From Eonycteris spelaea (lineage: Eukaryota; Chordata; Mammalia; Chiroptera; Pteropodidae), in assembly GCA_003508835.1 (NCBI GenBank), contig PUFA01000027.1:2480001-2544000 (forward strand): DNA of 64,000 nucleotides, read 5' to 3'. Each line of letters opens with the position of its first letter. The first letter of the stretch is position 1. A program made the position numbers and the translations under genes. Of the stretch, positions 1 to 14,600 are shown piece by piece. The notes under the pieces were generated by a model that worked only from the letters and a program-made list of their open reading frames with translations, made no database searches and had not been told where the DNA came from.

Positions 1-560
1 TTAATTATTAGTTCCTTGAACATTATGACTATTTAATGACTGCCACTCTGAAAAGGTAAAAGTAAAGAGATAAAGTCTTATTAGTAAATTTTGCTATAGC
101 AAATTTATGCTGATTGTCACCTTTTGTTGCCTATGCTTGACCTGGCTCCTGATTTTTATAGGATTTTGTCTTTGATTTCTAAGATCTCCCAACTTTGATA
201 TGCTGTCCTCTTGTATATTTGTTCATCAAACACTCCACCACACATACACATAAATAAATACAAATCAGTGGTTTTTATAATTATCGTGTAGGAAGTTTTT
301 ATGCTCTTTTGATGTTAGATTTTTGTTGTTGCCTTGGTCATGGTTAGTGTTGGTTTTTTTCCCTTAGGCTTTGTATATTTCTCCCAGGTCAGCCTGATTT
401 CTTTGTTACCTATGGGATATCAGGCTGTCATGGTTGACAGCCCGTTTCTTGCTGGTGTTAACTGATAACCTTGAGATTTTGTCATCAATATCTGCAGTCT
501 CTCTGTCAATCCTCTTCAAAGGTTTCTCTCCCTGATTATTTTGCAACATTATTTTCTTAG
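1..560 (+). other. PPP1R9A intron, 3' part
   Basis: This is intronic sequence ending in a TTCTTAG acceptor at 560. It is AT-rich, and I see no repeat family or coding signal in it. Confidence 0.6.
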
Positions 561-718
561 ACTTGAATGAAGCAGTCCCAGAGACAGAGCGCCTGGATTC
601 AAAAGCACTGAAAACCCGAGCCCAGCTCTCTGTGAAGAACAGACGCCAGAGGCCCTCTAGGACAAGACTCTATGACAGTGTCAGTTCAACAGATGGAGAG
701 GACAGTCTAGAGCGGAAG
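561..718 (+). CDS. PPP1R9A: PPP1R9A exon, common to isoforms
   Basis: 158 nt. It enters with two bases that finish a split codon (Asp if the missing base is G) and leaves at phase 0. It encodes LNEAVPETERLDSKALKTRA and continues into a basic stretch, ending DGEDSLERK before GTGAGC. The basic segment followed by the Ser/Asp-rich end matches neurabin-1 just before the alternatively spliced region. Because it ends at phase 0 it can be joined either to 1234 or directly to 24791. Confidence 0.95.
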
Positions 719-2616
719 GTGAGCACCTGGACTGTTTTCTGACTTACAGTGTTGCACTGTAATTTTTGCTCCTACAGGTTATGGAAGATAATGATTTTTC
801 TGCAACTAGATTCTATGCTCTAGTTGGAAACGGCTGGATAGTTCACTTCTGTGTCTCTTAAGTTCTTACTTAACTCGATATATTGCTGTAATTCATGTTC
901 TTTCTGTGTACTCATTCAGTGAACTAACCAAGAGTGTTATTCATATTGTCATATTTCATGATGGTGCTTTTGATATTCAGCTGTTGATTTTACCTACTGG
1001 GAAATAATGAATGTACAAGTAATTGTTTCTTCTCTGTCTTTGGTGTCTGTATTAGTTATAATGGTAATATGGTGAGTTGTTAATGAACTATGCAGTCTCC
1101 TCTGTAAACCAGCAAACAAAAATCGGTTTTCATGGAGATTTACTAAAAAAAAGTTGGTCTTATATCAAAGTAAGTATTACATGGAAGTGATGCTCCATGG
1201 CATAACCCCCTTTATAATCTCTTATACCAACAGCCTTCAAACAGTTTCTATAACCACATGCATATTACCAAATCACTTCTGCCCAAGGGTTTGAGAATTT
1301 CTTCTCCAGAATCAGATTCTGGTGCTCCGTCCCTCACTTCAGTGGCTGGCAGTGTGCCCTTCTCGGCTGACCACATAGCTGAATTTCAAGGACCACTACA
1401 CCCAGAAAGAGAACCTTCCTCCTCCATATGGGGTGACACTTCACTGTCCTCTCCTTCAAAATCTGATCACGATATGGAAGAATCTTCTTACCACCATCAA
1501 GCCACCACCAAGAAAATATCACAAGGAAAAGGTACTGTTCATTCTTTTGTTATTTTTATTGTCACTAACACCTCAGTTTGTGCAGTATAAAAATGGCTTT
1601 TTTCTCATGATCCTAAATCCTTTTTCTTCTCACAATTAGTAACTAATGTTGCTTTCCTTTTGTGTTATGGAATAAGAGAATACCCCTGGAGAATCCCCCC
1701 CCCTTCCATTTATTTTATTTTTTATCTTTTCTTATCTGGTTAGTATTTTTATTCCTCCAGTTCTCCACAAGTGTACTATTGAAGGAAATTCTTCAGGAGG
1801 CTTTCTAGAGATTTTGTAGAATAGCAACCCAGAGTTTTAATAAGAACTAACATAGTTATATAGAAAAAAATATAGGGAGATATAAAAATGAAAGTGATAA
1901 TAGGTCTTAAACCATTAATTGGTTTTTGTTTAAAATAAATTTTCCCCATAATGATGTATATTGCAAAGAATGTGATAGAAGAGCTATGATAAAGATAATG
2001 CAGGGAGATTAATAAATTTTAAAGTAAGCTCCTAAAGTTAATACCAGAATTGCATAGCAGTGTCAATAGCCTTTTCTCTTTTTAATAGTATGTTTTAATT
2101 TATAGAATAATAAATTCTTATTTAACCAAGTTAAATGATGCAGAGATTTACCATAATAGGTTCATTTTCTTCTACCACATCTGATGTGTTCCTTTAAAGT
2201 AACCAAGTAGGTTAGGGTCACAGTTGCCCCTTAGACAATGTGATGGCTAGGAGCGCCGACTCCCGCGCAGTCAAAATTTATGTATAACTTTTGACTCCTC
2301 CAAAATTTAACTACAGTCATCCCTCAGTATCTGTGGGGGATTGGTTCCTGGACCCCCCCTCCATGAATGCTCAAGTCCTTTATGTAAAATGGCATAGAAC
2401 AAAGCGTACATTTGGTCTTCCACATATGTAGATTCCCAATCACAGATCAAAACTACTATTTTTAATCCATGATTGGTTGAATCTGTGATACAAAACCTGA
2501 AGATACAGAGGGCTGGCTGTTTATTTATTGGAAAAAATTTGCATGTAAATGGACCCATGCAAGTCAAAGCCATGATTTTCTAGGATCAACTGTATTATCT
2601 TTCACTTCTAAAATGT

Positions 2617-2651
<35 letters not shown>

Positions 2652-5600
2652 GATGCATGTGTGTGTAAACAAATAGTTTTTGGTGTTTTTTTTTTGTCTT
2701 TACAAAAATGAATTCTACAAATGACATTATTCTGCAGATTTGCTTACACATAATAATATTTATGTACAATAAAATTGCCCTTCTGGGGCAATATACAATA
2801 ATTTAACAAGATAATTTTATGCAATGAGCCTATAGTATAACTTAGACAAGTATTACAGTATTGGTGGACATTTAAGCTGTATTGGGGGTTGGTGGAGTGT
2901 TTTTTTGCTTGTTTGCTTACCACTGTGAAAAAAAAAGATATAACAAGCAACCCCGAGCTTTATATTCTTATATGCTAATGCTTTTATTTCTGCAGAATAA
3001 ATTTTCAAATATTGAATTGGCAGAGTATATGGTATGCAGTGGAAAATGTGTGGTTTTAAATGTTTTTATTGTTAAAAACAAATACTGAAAATAAATATTC
3101 AAAATAATAAGAAAAGAACAGCCGAAAACCAAAATAGAAAGGAGAGGATGAAGAAGAGATAAGCTAAATTCAATGTATTTTTATTGAAATGGAAAGTCTA
3201 GTCTTAACTCTTCCTCGCCCCAGCCAAATGCAGTAAAAGTATATAAATTAACCAGGTAAAAGTGAATATCCCCATGGAAGGATGGGTTAAGAAAAAAAAA
3301 GAGGATAGAGAAGCAAAAAAGGCATAGCATTAAAAATGAGAAAGGAGGTACAGAGATTAAAGAATTTTTTTTAAAAAGATAGTATGCCAATTCCATGGCA
3401 GTAGATTTGAAAAGCTAGAGAAAATGGAGGATTTTCTATCAAAATATAAAGTGTTCAAATTGGTCTAAGAAGAAGAAAACTTGAATAAACTAATAATCAT
3501 GAAAATATAAAATGTATTTTTATAGCTTTCATTTAGAAAGGCACCAGGCCCAGCTGGTTTTATAGTTGAATTCCGTCTACCTGTAAGAAAATAGATAAAC
3601 TCTATTTTATATTAATTATTCCAGGTGGGTGTTTCTTAGTTATTTTAGTAGCTAGAGTCTTAAAACTAGTAAAAATCACATGAAAGGAGAAAATCTTATG
3701 GATATAGATTCATTGAAAATACGATACTAATAAATGGAATCCAGGAGTGAAAATTAATTATATTCCAAAATCAGGTAGGATTGATTCTGGAAATATAAGG
3801 ATGGTTTAACATTAAAAAATCTAACAATATAAATCATCATATCAACATAGGAAATGTAAAGTGTTATAACATTAATAGAAGTGGAAACTAAATTTGATAT
3901 AATTTCCAGATATCTTCTGTAAAAAAAGTAAAAATGGAATTAGAAAAAAAATTACCTTAATATAATTGGCCATTTACCAAAAATCAGCCACAAAACATCA
4001 TATTGAATAGTGACTCTTAAGCCATTTGCACAAAAATTAGGGATAAGATGTAAACACCAACTATCATCACTATTATTAACATTATTTTTGAGATTTCTAG
4101 TTGCAGAAAATTAAATAATCAGTATAAGTTTGTTACAGAAAAGACCAGGATTATGTGAATGTTCATCTATAAGATAATTAGTAGTAAAATACAAAACAAA
4201 TATGTAAAAATAAATACCTTGATGTGTATAAGGGTGAAGTGTCTGCAGCTTTGAAATACAGTAATAAATTAATGGATTAATGGGTAAATAGAGAGGTGGC
4301 TATATGATAAAGCAAATATCTATCCTAAAATGAAAAATTATAGAATCTAAGCAGTAGATACATATTTGTTCACTGTAAAAATTTTTTCTTTTTCAAAAAA
4401 TTGAATAGCAAAAATAAATGTCGTTTCTGCCCATACTGATCTAGAGATTCAGTACAACAGACGTTTTGTGGAACTTGGCAAGCTGACTGTGAAATGTATA
4501 AGAAAGACAAAAAGGCCAAGAATACCTGAAGCTCTTGAAGAAGGAGGAGGCAGAGGGTCTTGGCTTACCTGGAATTATTTAATTCTGTATATTATTTATA
4601 CAGAGGTATGCAAATAAACTAAAGAATGGAACAAAGAGCTTAGAAGCAGAATTTATACACACACACTTATGACAAATGCATGGATGGGTAGATTGATAAA
4701 GAACAGTTTTTAATAAATTGTTCCGGGGAAATTGGCGATCCGTATTTTTTAAAATTATTATAGTTCTTCCTCTATCTCATACCATGCAAAAATTTTATTC
4801 AAGGTAGATTCAAGACTTAACAGGAAAATGCAAAACTATAAAACTTTTACAAGACTGTATAGGAAAATGTATAAATTTTTTGACTTCAGGAGAGAGAAGG
4901 TTTTCTTAAACAAGATGCAAAAAAAAAAAAACATAAACCATAAAAGATTGATAAAATCAAATGATATTAAAATTAGAAATTTCTGTTCCTCAAAAGATAC
5001 AATAAAGGATCCCAAAAACTTGGGGAGGATATTTACTTCCCATGTAACTAACAAAGGATTAATATCCAGAATATGTAAGTAACTTCTATAAATCACTAAG
5101 AAAAGACAAATAATAGAGGAGGAAAAGGTATAATGTCCTGAACGGGCACTTCATAGAAAATGAACACCAAATGGCCATAATATCTATGAAAAGGTGTTCA
5201 ATCACATTAGTAACTAGGAAAATATGAAATAAATCAAATGATATACCATTTTATACCCACCAAAAAAATTAAAGATAGCCAAAAAAATTAAAGTCTGATA
5301 ATACCAAATGCCGGTAAATATGTGAAACAACCATAAATTGAGTATCTGCTGGTGGCAGTGTAAATTGGCACAAACTCTTTGGAAACCATTTGGCATTACC
5401 TAGTAAAGCCAAAAATGTGCCTACCCTATGGCCCAGCAGGATATCCGAGGGAAAGTCTGTCCTTGTCTATAAGAATCATGTACAGGAGTATTCATAGCAA
5501 CCCCGTTGTATAATAGCAAAACCTGGAAACAACCAAAAACTGGTAATAATCACCAGTAGAACAGACAAATGAATTGCAGTATATTCCTATCATGAATCTG

Positions 5601-8600
5601 TGCAGGAGGGGAAATGAATAAACTGCACTGAAATGTCACCACAGGGGTGAATCGCTGGAACAAGGCATTGAGAGGATAAAGCAAATTAGAGATGACCACA
5701 GATGATTCTGTGTATATAGAGTTAAAAAAAAAAAAACAGTAGGTTATTTAGAGATACAAACAAAACATTGAGGTTATGAATGGGAAAGACAAAGTTAATT
5801 ACTTGAGGGGGAGTATCAGGGAGCAGAAATAGGAAAGAACATACTGGGGCCTTTATAAGTATAAACAGCAGTGGGGGTGGCATGACAAATGAAATGAGTG
5901 TTTGTTTTACTGGTTTTTTTCCCTTAATACACTGCAACTATTTTATAAATACTCTGATTTCAGTAGATAATAAACATAGAAAAGACCACATTACAAAGTT
6001 ATTGAGAGATCTTATCTCTAATATACATAGCTTCAAAGACTTTTTTAAGTGAAAAATAGGGTAAGGAAATAAACTGTCAATTCATTGAAAAGAAAATCTA
6101 CGTCGCATATAAAATATGAAAAGATAATCAGCCTCATTAACAATCAGAGAAATGATCATTTAAATTAGATACTCATCGAATTACCAAAACTTTTCAAGAA
6201 TTCCACCAATCAATGCTAGCTGTGATGTGGGACACATCCCTACAGTGCAGGTATGATTGTACATCATGACATTTTAGAAAAGTCCATACTCATTTAACTC
6301 TACCAGGTCAAAAATTATAATTTTTCTACAAATATATGGTGAATGTAGAACTACAGCTGTTTGTGGGGCTCTTTCTTTTTTGGAGCTCTTGGTAAGCATC
6401 ATAGCTTTATTTCTGAGATCTCTCCTGGTATCCTTTCCTGGGCCTGTTGATTGCTAGAATTATCTTCCACAGACCAGTCCAAAGCACAGATCTTCTAAAG
6501 GTGTTGAGGTAAAAATTAAGTACTTAGGGAAGACAATATACTAGTGGAGAGGCAAGAGAAAATATGTGAGGCCCACTAATTCATCAAAAATGGTTGTCAG
6601 GTTGGGGAAAGATTCTCACTGTGATTTTGCCCTACTTCCCAAAGAACGAAAGCTTCAAAAACTCTCATTGATTAACCTAAACTGCGGATTATAATCACAC
6701 TTTTATGGAAATATACTTGTGTCAAAACCTCTATCACCTCTTCAGAAAAATATGTATAGACATTAATTGGTCCATATGAAGGTAAAACAGCAGAAGCATT
6801 GGACCTATATTGGTTAATACTTTGTGGTCCAGTGAGTTTATTAGGTATAACTAGCTATTTTGAAAGAAATTATATATAGTCAAGGAGTGGATCACCCACA
6901 CGTGAAATATGACCCAAAGATTTTTAAAATTGGTTAAATCTCATCTAGATTATTTCTCTCTGCCTTCTACCTCTGATATATTTATGAATCTTCGAAGTCA
7001 GCAGATGTTTCCTCTCAGATTGGGGAAGTAAAACATGGATGTAAATTGTGCTTTGCAATCCCTTAGCAGTAATGCACAATAAAGTGTGATTAGCAATGAT
7101 CAACAGTAAAATTCCATCCTCTTCCCTAATGCCTCCCTTGTTTGCTGCTGCAGCTTCTTTGAGATAAACCTCTCAGCTATAGTAAGCTGAACCAAGAGAT
7201 AGGGGGTGGGTCGTTTCTTCACCAAAGACCAAGAACTTGAGCTTTCCCATTTTTGATTTTCCTGGGCTGATTGTACTTCAGGGTAACTGGGAAGAAACCA
7301 TTACCTGAGGTTTTATAAAGTACTGACTTTATAAATCGTCATTAGTGTGGTAATCAATGTTAGGTAATAATTGTGACTAGATCAAAGCAGAGCCTCACAT
7401 TCTTTCCTTTCCTCTATAAGAGTTTCCAGCCTTCAGGAGTTTTCTATACCTCTCATATTCTTTGACATTATTTTATTCATGTATTCTTGAGCAGATAGTT
7501 ATTGAGCAGCATTGCACTAAAGACTGAACATACAGTAATAAGATTCCATCCTTTCCCTAACGGAGTTTGCAGACTAGAATCTATCTGCCTCCTTTCTCCC
7601 TCTTCCTCTCTTGCCCCCACCTCTCGTAATCTTGCTCTCTTTGTTTCATTGATTGCTTGCTTGTTTGTTTTGTGACATACCTTGTCTCTCTGACACACCA
7701 CAACCACTGCCACCAACAACTAGGAAAGCCCTATACTTTCTTGCCTTCCACTCTCAGGCTCTGTTGCTTCTTCTGTCACTTTGTGTATGATAATAAGTGA
7801 TCTAGTTGTCAAGGCTGAGCCGGGGTTTTCTTATTCATCTTGTTCAGCTTGGCATTCTTGGTCCCCAACAAAGAGTATGAAAGATGTCAAGGAGACCTGT
7901 CAGCCAGCTGACTCTCAGAAAGTAGCCTGTTACTAGTCAGTGAGCATCAAGACTCCAGACCATAGTTTTCTAAGTCCTGAAATTCAATAACACACCCAGA
8001 TTTAATCAAGTTAAGAATGACCTATTCGTGCTGTTTCAACTTAGAAAACACTAATTTCTGAACCAGAATACTAATTTTCTGGTTTACTTTGGAAAGTACA
8101 GCTATTATAATAACCAACGTCATTCATTTGTTTTGTTCTCTTTCTCTCAGTTGGTAGGTTCATAATCCAGAAAGTTGCTCAGTGAGCATAAAATTAGAAT
8201 AAAGGTAACTGTGTATATGGAATGTGCTCATTAGGCTGGGCTAACTGATGAATTGCTTGTTTCATTGCAGCACCAGCATTGCTACAGCTTTCTCCTGTCT
8301 TTCAAGGATTCCCCTACCTGTTTCCCAAGATGGACCTTAATATCATTCAATCATTAGGGAAACTCCATGCTTTCAGTTTTAGGACATTGCAGGGGCTGAC
8401 ACACTATAGATTAATAGAGTAGGATCTAGCTTCTTTTGTCCTCAAAAACCCAATTTGGAGAATAATGTTTTGTAAAATCCTTTAGTTTGCACTAAATGAG
8501 ACTAATCTGTTATGTAGACCTAGACTCATGAGAGGTTAAGTATGGTTAACCTGATTTCCTATGTTGTGTGTGTGTGTGTGTGTATGTGTGTGTATGTGTT

Positions 8601-11600
8601 TATATGTGTGGTTCTTACAACTCATTGGCTCATGAGTAAAGGAATTGGAATGGGGTTTAGCAATACTTACAGTAACAAATTAGACTTCATGTTTACCTTC
8701 TTACTTAACTTCACTCCAGGAAAATTCTGGTACCTCAGAGTCCAGCTTAAATCTTACCACCTTTTGTGAACCCTTAGTATACCCTCCCCAAACCCAGACA
8801 GAGTGAATTATTTTCTTCTCTCTGATCCCACAACAATGTTCACACTGTTACTTCTGCTTCTATCATTTTGTGTATAATAATGTGATCTAGTTGTAAGATG
8901 TGAGCCAGAGTTTTCTCATTCATCTCATTCATCTTTGTATTCTTGGTCCCCAGCAAAGAATGTGGCATATACTTGATGCATAATAAATTTCTTGAATAAA
9001 CTAATACGTATCTCTCTAGATAATCAGCACAGGCCTTCTAGAACAGAGGTCATCAAACCAAATCAGCCCCCACCTGTTTTTATAAATGAAGTCTTATTGG
9101 AACACAGTCACACTCATTCTGTTACATACTGTGATTTCATGCTACAATAGCAGAGTTGAGTAATTGTGACAGAGACAAGAGCCCACAAACCTAAAATTTT
9201 TACTGTCTGGCCCTTTACATAAAAAGATGCTGACCTCTGGTTTAGATGTATATTTCCTTTCACTCAGCATTGCTGGATAAACTGAAAATGTCTTACTCAT
9301 TGGTTGCCATTTGTCCAGATTTTTCAAAAAGTAATATATCATTACTTTTGGTCTATCAAGTTAGTACAAAGGTAATCATTAAATTATAGCTGTATTTGAT
9401 TACAATCCTGAGGATAATACTCTCTAGCATTATCAAGCACATCATTGAAGTTGGATGTTTTCTAAATCCTGTGAATACTGCATTCACAAGTCATCATTTT
9501 GTTGTCATATTTGTGGGGCGTCGGTTGAAACTAAGATAGAAGGAGTCTCATTATAACTGGCTAAATAATAAACACCTAACTCCATTTCAGTTAAAATTAG
9601 GGGGAATAAAAGATTATTTCTAGAGGTTTGTAAAACAAGTTATCTGGCAGTGGAAGGCATGAACATATTTTCTTCCAGAGTAGCCTCATACTAAAGTTTT
9701 GGTCTCTAGACTTACATAGCAATGGACTTCTGTTCAGACAAGGTTAAGTAGAGTAAATTAAATACTATGAGTTTTCTGTTCATGATTTCAGGAGGTTATT
9801 TTTCTAATGTTATATGTAGCTGTTAGCAATAGCACACAGACGCACCTTCAAACCTATTTGCTGAATTAATGTCCTGGCAAATAGAAATATTTATAGAATT
9901 CATTTATTATTACTACATTGCATTAGGCCTTATACATATAGAAATAGTAAATTTTATCATTGTTCAGAAGAAGGCATGGTTTTAATCTAGCTAAGATTGG
10001 TAAATAAGACTTGACAAAGAACAGACAATTAGAATAACCACTAAAGAACTGAAAAAAAACAAAAAGAATAGATATGGAAGGCCAATAAGGCAAGGAGATG
10101 TCATTAACAGAGACAGGTACAAGTAAGGTGAATTTAAGGAATGGGGCCACCCCCGCTGCCTGAAGCAGTTTGTTTATGCAGGTTAGAGTGGTTGCACAGA
10201 AAATCAAAAAGGTAGGTCAAGTCTATTGCTGTAGAGTTTAAGTACTTTAGTCAGCTTACCTTACTAAGAAGCCACAAAATGTTGGAGTAGAGGAACGAAA
10301 AAGGAAAAGGCACTGGCATGGGCACGACTGCACCTCCACAGAGGAGTGATGCACAGTGACAGGAAAGAATGAGACAAGAACGTTTGAAACAGAAGTTGAC
10401 TAGATACAGGGGCAAGAAAGTGAGGAGGGCGAAACCGATCACAGGGGTTTTAAGCCTCAGAAAATATGGTCGTGTCATTAATAAAAAATAGAAAATCATA
10501 AACGTGATGGGAGAAAGATGATTTACTCATTTTCTGACAGAGGAGGGTGCGAGCTCAGGAAGGAAGCCAGGCCTTGGGAGGTAGACTTGGGGGTCCCCAC
10601 AATAAAGGGAGAGGCAGTCAAGCGTCTTGTCGCAGTGAGATTGAGGAGCATGAAGTCCAAGTACTTAGTATTTAGAATGAAGTCTTAGTATTTACCTGTC
10701 ATGAGGCCACTTACATCACCTTTGAAAATGAAGACTAAGTCTCCAGTGTCCTAATTGCTGGTGAAGGGAGAGGTGGAGAGATTTCAGAAAGCCCAATGGA
10801 AATTTTACATAAAGTTAAATAACTAAATAAACAAAAATGTCCCATTTCTTTTTCTGATATCATAACAATCCAGTGTTGGTTTTTATGCAGACTAGAAATT
10901 CTTATGTCCATTAATGTTACTTGACTGATTTAAAATGGGAAAGTGCATTATTACATAATCTTGCCTCTTTGGCCTTTTGAAAGCATTCGTTTAAGTGTTC
11001 CTTGGAACACACTTTGGCCAGTGGGTGAGATAATGACGTGAGGTTGCCTAGTAGCAGGCTCTGTGATGGGCAGAATGAGGCTTTTAGTCCCAAGATGTCC
11101 AGTAACTGCAACACTAATAGGTTACACAGTGTTTCCGTGCGCATTGTCTCATCTCGTCCTCTCACCACGCGTTAAAACATCTCCCAGCTACCTCTAATTC
11201 AGAAAATAATTAGGCAGTCTCCTTTGTAACTTTGCACAGTCCTAGCCATTAAGAGTTGCTTTAGGATTGATCTGGAAAAGTCCTGTACTTTCTTTCTTTG
11301 GGTTCTATTAAGAAAATTGAAATTCTGCTTTTTTTTTTTTTCACGTCCATTAGCAAAATCGCCTCAGAAGGCCTTTGTGCCATGTCTATGGATTTTCTTT
11401 ATGTGTCTGTGTCACATCTGTGGCTATTTAATTCAGTTACCCAAAGAGTAATGATACAAATATCCTTCATAAATATTTGAGGCTAGAAGTAGATTTTGAC
11501 ATGGACGTATTTCTGACTCTTGCACTTTATTATATATGTTTCAGTGAATCGATTATTGTAATCTGAGTATCATTAACTGAAAACATGAAAAGATGATAAC

Positions 11601-14600
11601 TAAAAATCCTTAGAGTGTTTGTCAGCATCCAGTGTTTCTTTAGAGCTTTGAACACAGATTCTTAAATGAGAGCTATATGTACATTTCATGTTTTGTAAAC
11701 ATGTGTATTTAGAAATTTCTCCAGAAATAAACAAAATTTTAAGCAAAATTAACCCGCATGGTAAATTGAACACTTTGTTTGGAGGAGGACCTTTCTCATA
11801 ATACTCCAGGCCAGAAAGTTGCTGATTTTTTTTTTAATTAAAAAAAAATATTTAAAATTTTTTTTAAATTAAAAAAATAATAGAGACAGACACATGGACA
11901 CCACCAACAGACAATTAGGAAGGTAGTTTCACACTCAAATATGCATCAAATTTAAAATAACATCTCAGATAACTGGGTATGCTGAAAGATTGCATCAAAT
12001 AGCATCCTTTGCTTAATAAAGTTCCATGTCGAACCTTAGGAGCTGTCTGCGTTGTCCAAGGTGGAATAAGTGGCACCAGTGGAATTTAGCGCCTACATTT
12101 GACATTGAACTCTCTGTTGATTGGTTTTTGGCATCAGTTTGATTGTCCCCGTCCCCAGCAGCTGCTGCCCTTTACAGTGCCAGCATAACTCAGAAAGGCA
12201 AAGATCATTCTGCTCCAAACACTGAGGAGGAGCATTTGACATCTTCAGAATCACAGGAGGCCAGCCACACTGTGATCCAACCCATCTTCAAAAGAGAACC
12301 TTTCAAAGACATTAATGTCTAACAGCTGAGCTCTGGCTTAAGCAGCCTCTCCTATGTTCTGCCTTCCTCTGTCTTAGAACTGGCCACAGGCTATTAGCAA
12401 AGGAGAGACCAGAAGAGAAAGCTTTGACTCTCACTTTCTCCCTAAATCTCCCAGATTCTCAGGGATGGCTTTCCTTCTGCACTGCTTTGGGAGATATGGG
12501 GACTGGCTGGGTTCCTGTGAGAAGGCACTAAAACCCAAAGGCAAAAAAAAAAAAAAAGGCATGGAGAGCAGAACCCCAGGCATTTGAAGCAAAGGGTTGA
12601 AGCCAGAGAAGGAACAAAAGAAAAGTCGTGTTAGTCCGTGCTTTGAATTTAAAGGGTGATTTCGTGGTGTTCATTTTTCCTTATATTGTTCATTTCAGTA
12701 TATTTGAAGCTAAAGCTCTTTGTGATTGGTATCTGGCCTCAGTCCAATGGGATGTCCCCTAGCTTGATGGGGATGTTCCTCCACATAGCTGTGTTTCCTT
12801 TAGCTTAAAAAAAAAAGGTATTTGTTATTTTCTACAGTTAGAAATTGAGGTAAATCCCTTAGATTCAGAGATGCACTGACATTTGACTCATGGCTTTAAA
12901 AATAGTAATAATAATAATTGTGTTTTTTTTCACATATGTATATATCCTAGATGGTGCCAAAGGCCCCAAATCAGTAAGGGCATCCAGTTCATTGGTGGTG
13001 CAAGGAGGAAAAATTAAGCGAAAGTTTGTGGATTTGGGGTAAGCACTTCATGATGTAAAATGCAAGCCCTCTGTAAAAGAAGGATTGAAGGAGAAAATGT
13101 CTAATTCTTTTTTCTGACTGTGTGCTGTCATTATAGGGCTCCATTGCGAAGGAATTCCAGCAAGGGAAAGAAATGGAAAGAAAAAGAAAAAGAAGCCAGC
13201 AGGTTTTCACCAGGTAGCAGGTATGGGTGAGTGATTAAAAATAGATTTATCTCTCTATCTAAACTTTTGGGCCCCCTTCCAGTAACCAAAATCAATAGTC
13301 AGTGTCTTTGAGCCGAAGTGATAGACCTAGAGGTGAGATGAAAGAAAAATTACATGGTTTATGTTCGTTTTACTCCACTTAAAGCCTATACCTGGCCTTG
13401 GATATATCCATTGGTTTTATTTTAGAATGATGGTCACATGAACAGTGTCAATAAATGAAAACAGCATAAATATATGTGATATATGCTAAAGCAATTAGAC
13501 ATATTTCAGCTTTGTTGCCTGGCTACTCACAATATTAGTATTTTCTCTTTTGTGAACTCTGAAAGGATAATTTTGCATTTAAGTACCTACTGGCCCTCAA
13601 GCCTGTTCTGTCCACATGTATGTGCAAATGACCACCGTCTCTTGCTGGACTCAGCTCTTTAATTGCTTGCAGGGCCTATCAACTACGCTGACTGTTCTAT
13701 TAAGACTTTCTTATGGAGGAGTGAGCTTTGTACAGCATGTTGTCAAGTATCCTAATTTTACTCTGAGATTATATCATTTTAAACTTAGGTTTGTATAGGG
13801 AGACAGTAAAGCAGAGAGCTCCAAAGTCCGGTTGCCCGGGTTTGAATCGGCGCTCTCAGCTTGAAAATCTTGGGCAAGTTATTAGCCTTTGTGTCTCCAT
13901 TTTCTCATATGTCCAATGAGGGTAATAACAGTATCCACCTTATAGCATTAGTATAAAGATGAAATGAGTGTTCATGTGAAACATTTAAAATGTACCTGGT
14001 ATTTAAAAAAAATAATAAAGAGAACAGTTTATTGCTGTTATTATTATTATTTGCAAGAGAAGTTTTACATTTATCTTTTCATTTGATTTTTATAAGATTG
14101 GGAGGACTTATAATAATACCATACTTTATTGAAGAACTTCACCTTTATAGAATTTAATTGATTAGCCCAGGATCATGCAGTAGGCAATTAATACCAATTA
14201 ACTGGGGCTTGTGCCTACTGTCTAGATGTCTTTCCAAAACTCCATGTCACCTCCAGTTACTTATGCATCTTATGATGTTATTTCTTTTTGAAATTTAGGA
14301 ATCATCTCAAAAGCATACTAAGGAAGAAACAAACAAAATGCTAAGAATCAAATATTTTAAAATCATTTGGGGACCACTCATCCATTTCATAGATTGTCCC
14401 TTGCTGTTTCCTTTTTTATTTTTCTCTTTTCTGGCATACAACTCGGTGAGAAATTGTACCTTCTCCCTGAGATTATAAGAGAATAGGATGGGGCATAAGT
14501 AGAGAGAATTCCAAATTAATTATTTTTGCTAGTCTGGATTTCCTTTATGCTGCAAAATGGAAAAAGTATAGAAAATTCTGTTTATATTGGGGATAAAAAT

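Larger units (their letters stand above)
1532..12950 (+). other. PPP1R9A intron (11.4 kb), repeat-rich
   Basis: It holds a Tigger-like relic (2235-2592), a CA repeat, a sense-oriented old L1 (about 3090-6360), L2 fragments (7735-7870, 8705-9003), a GT repeat, a hAT-like relic (9045-9245), an AT palindrome (11827-11880) and a candidate alternative exon (12159-12322). I recognised nothing in about 6400-7450 or 9250-11820. Confidence 0.7.

Noticed and set aside
4828..5082. 84-codon open frame on + strand
   Set aside because: It lies in degenerate L1 ORF2 sequence and is a remnant, not a gene.
13211..13219. Alternative donor CAG/GTAGCA seven bases before the chosen one
   Set aside because: Using it would break the phase with the next exon, while the donor after 13220 restores the known RIFRGRLE junction.
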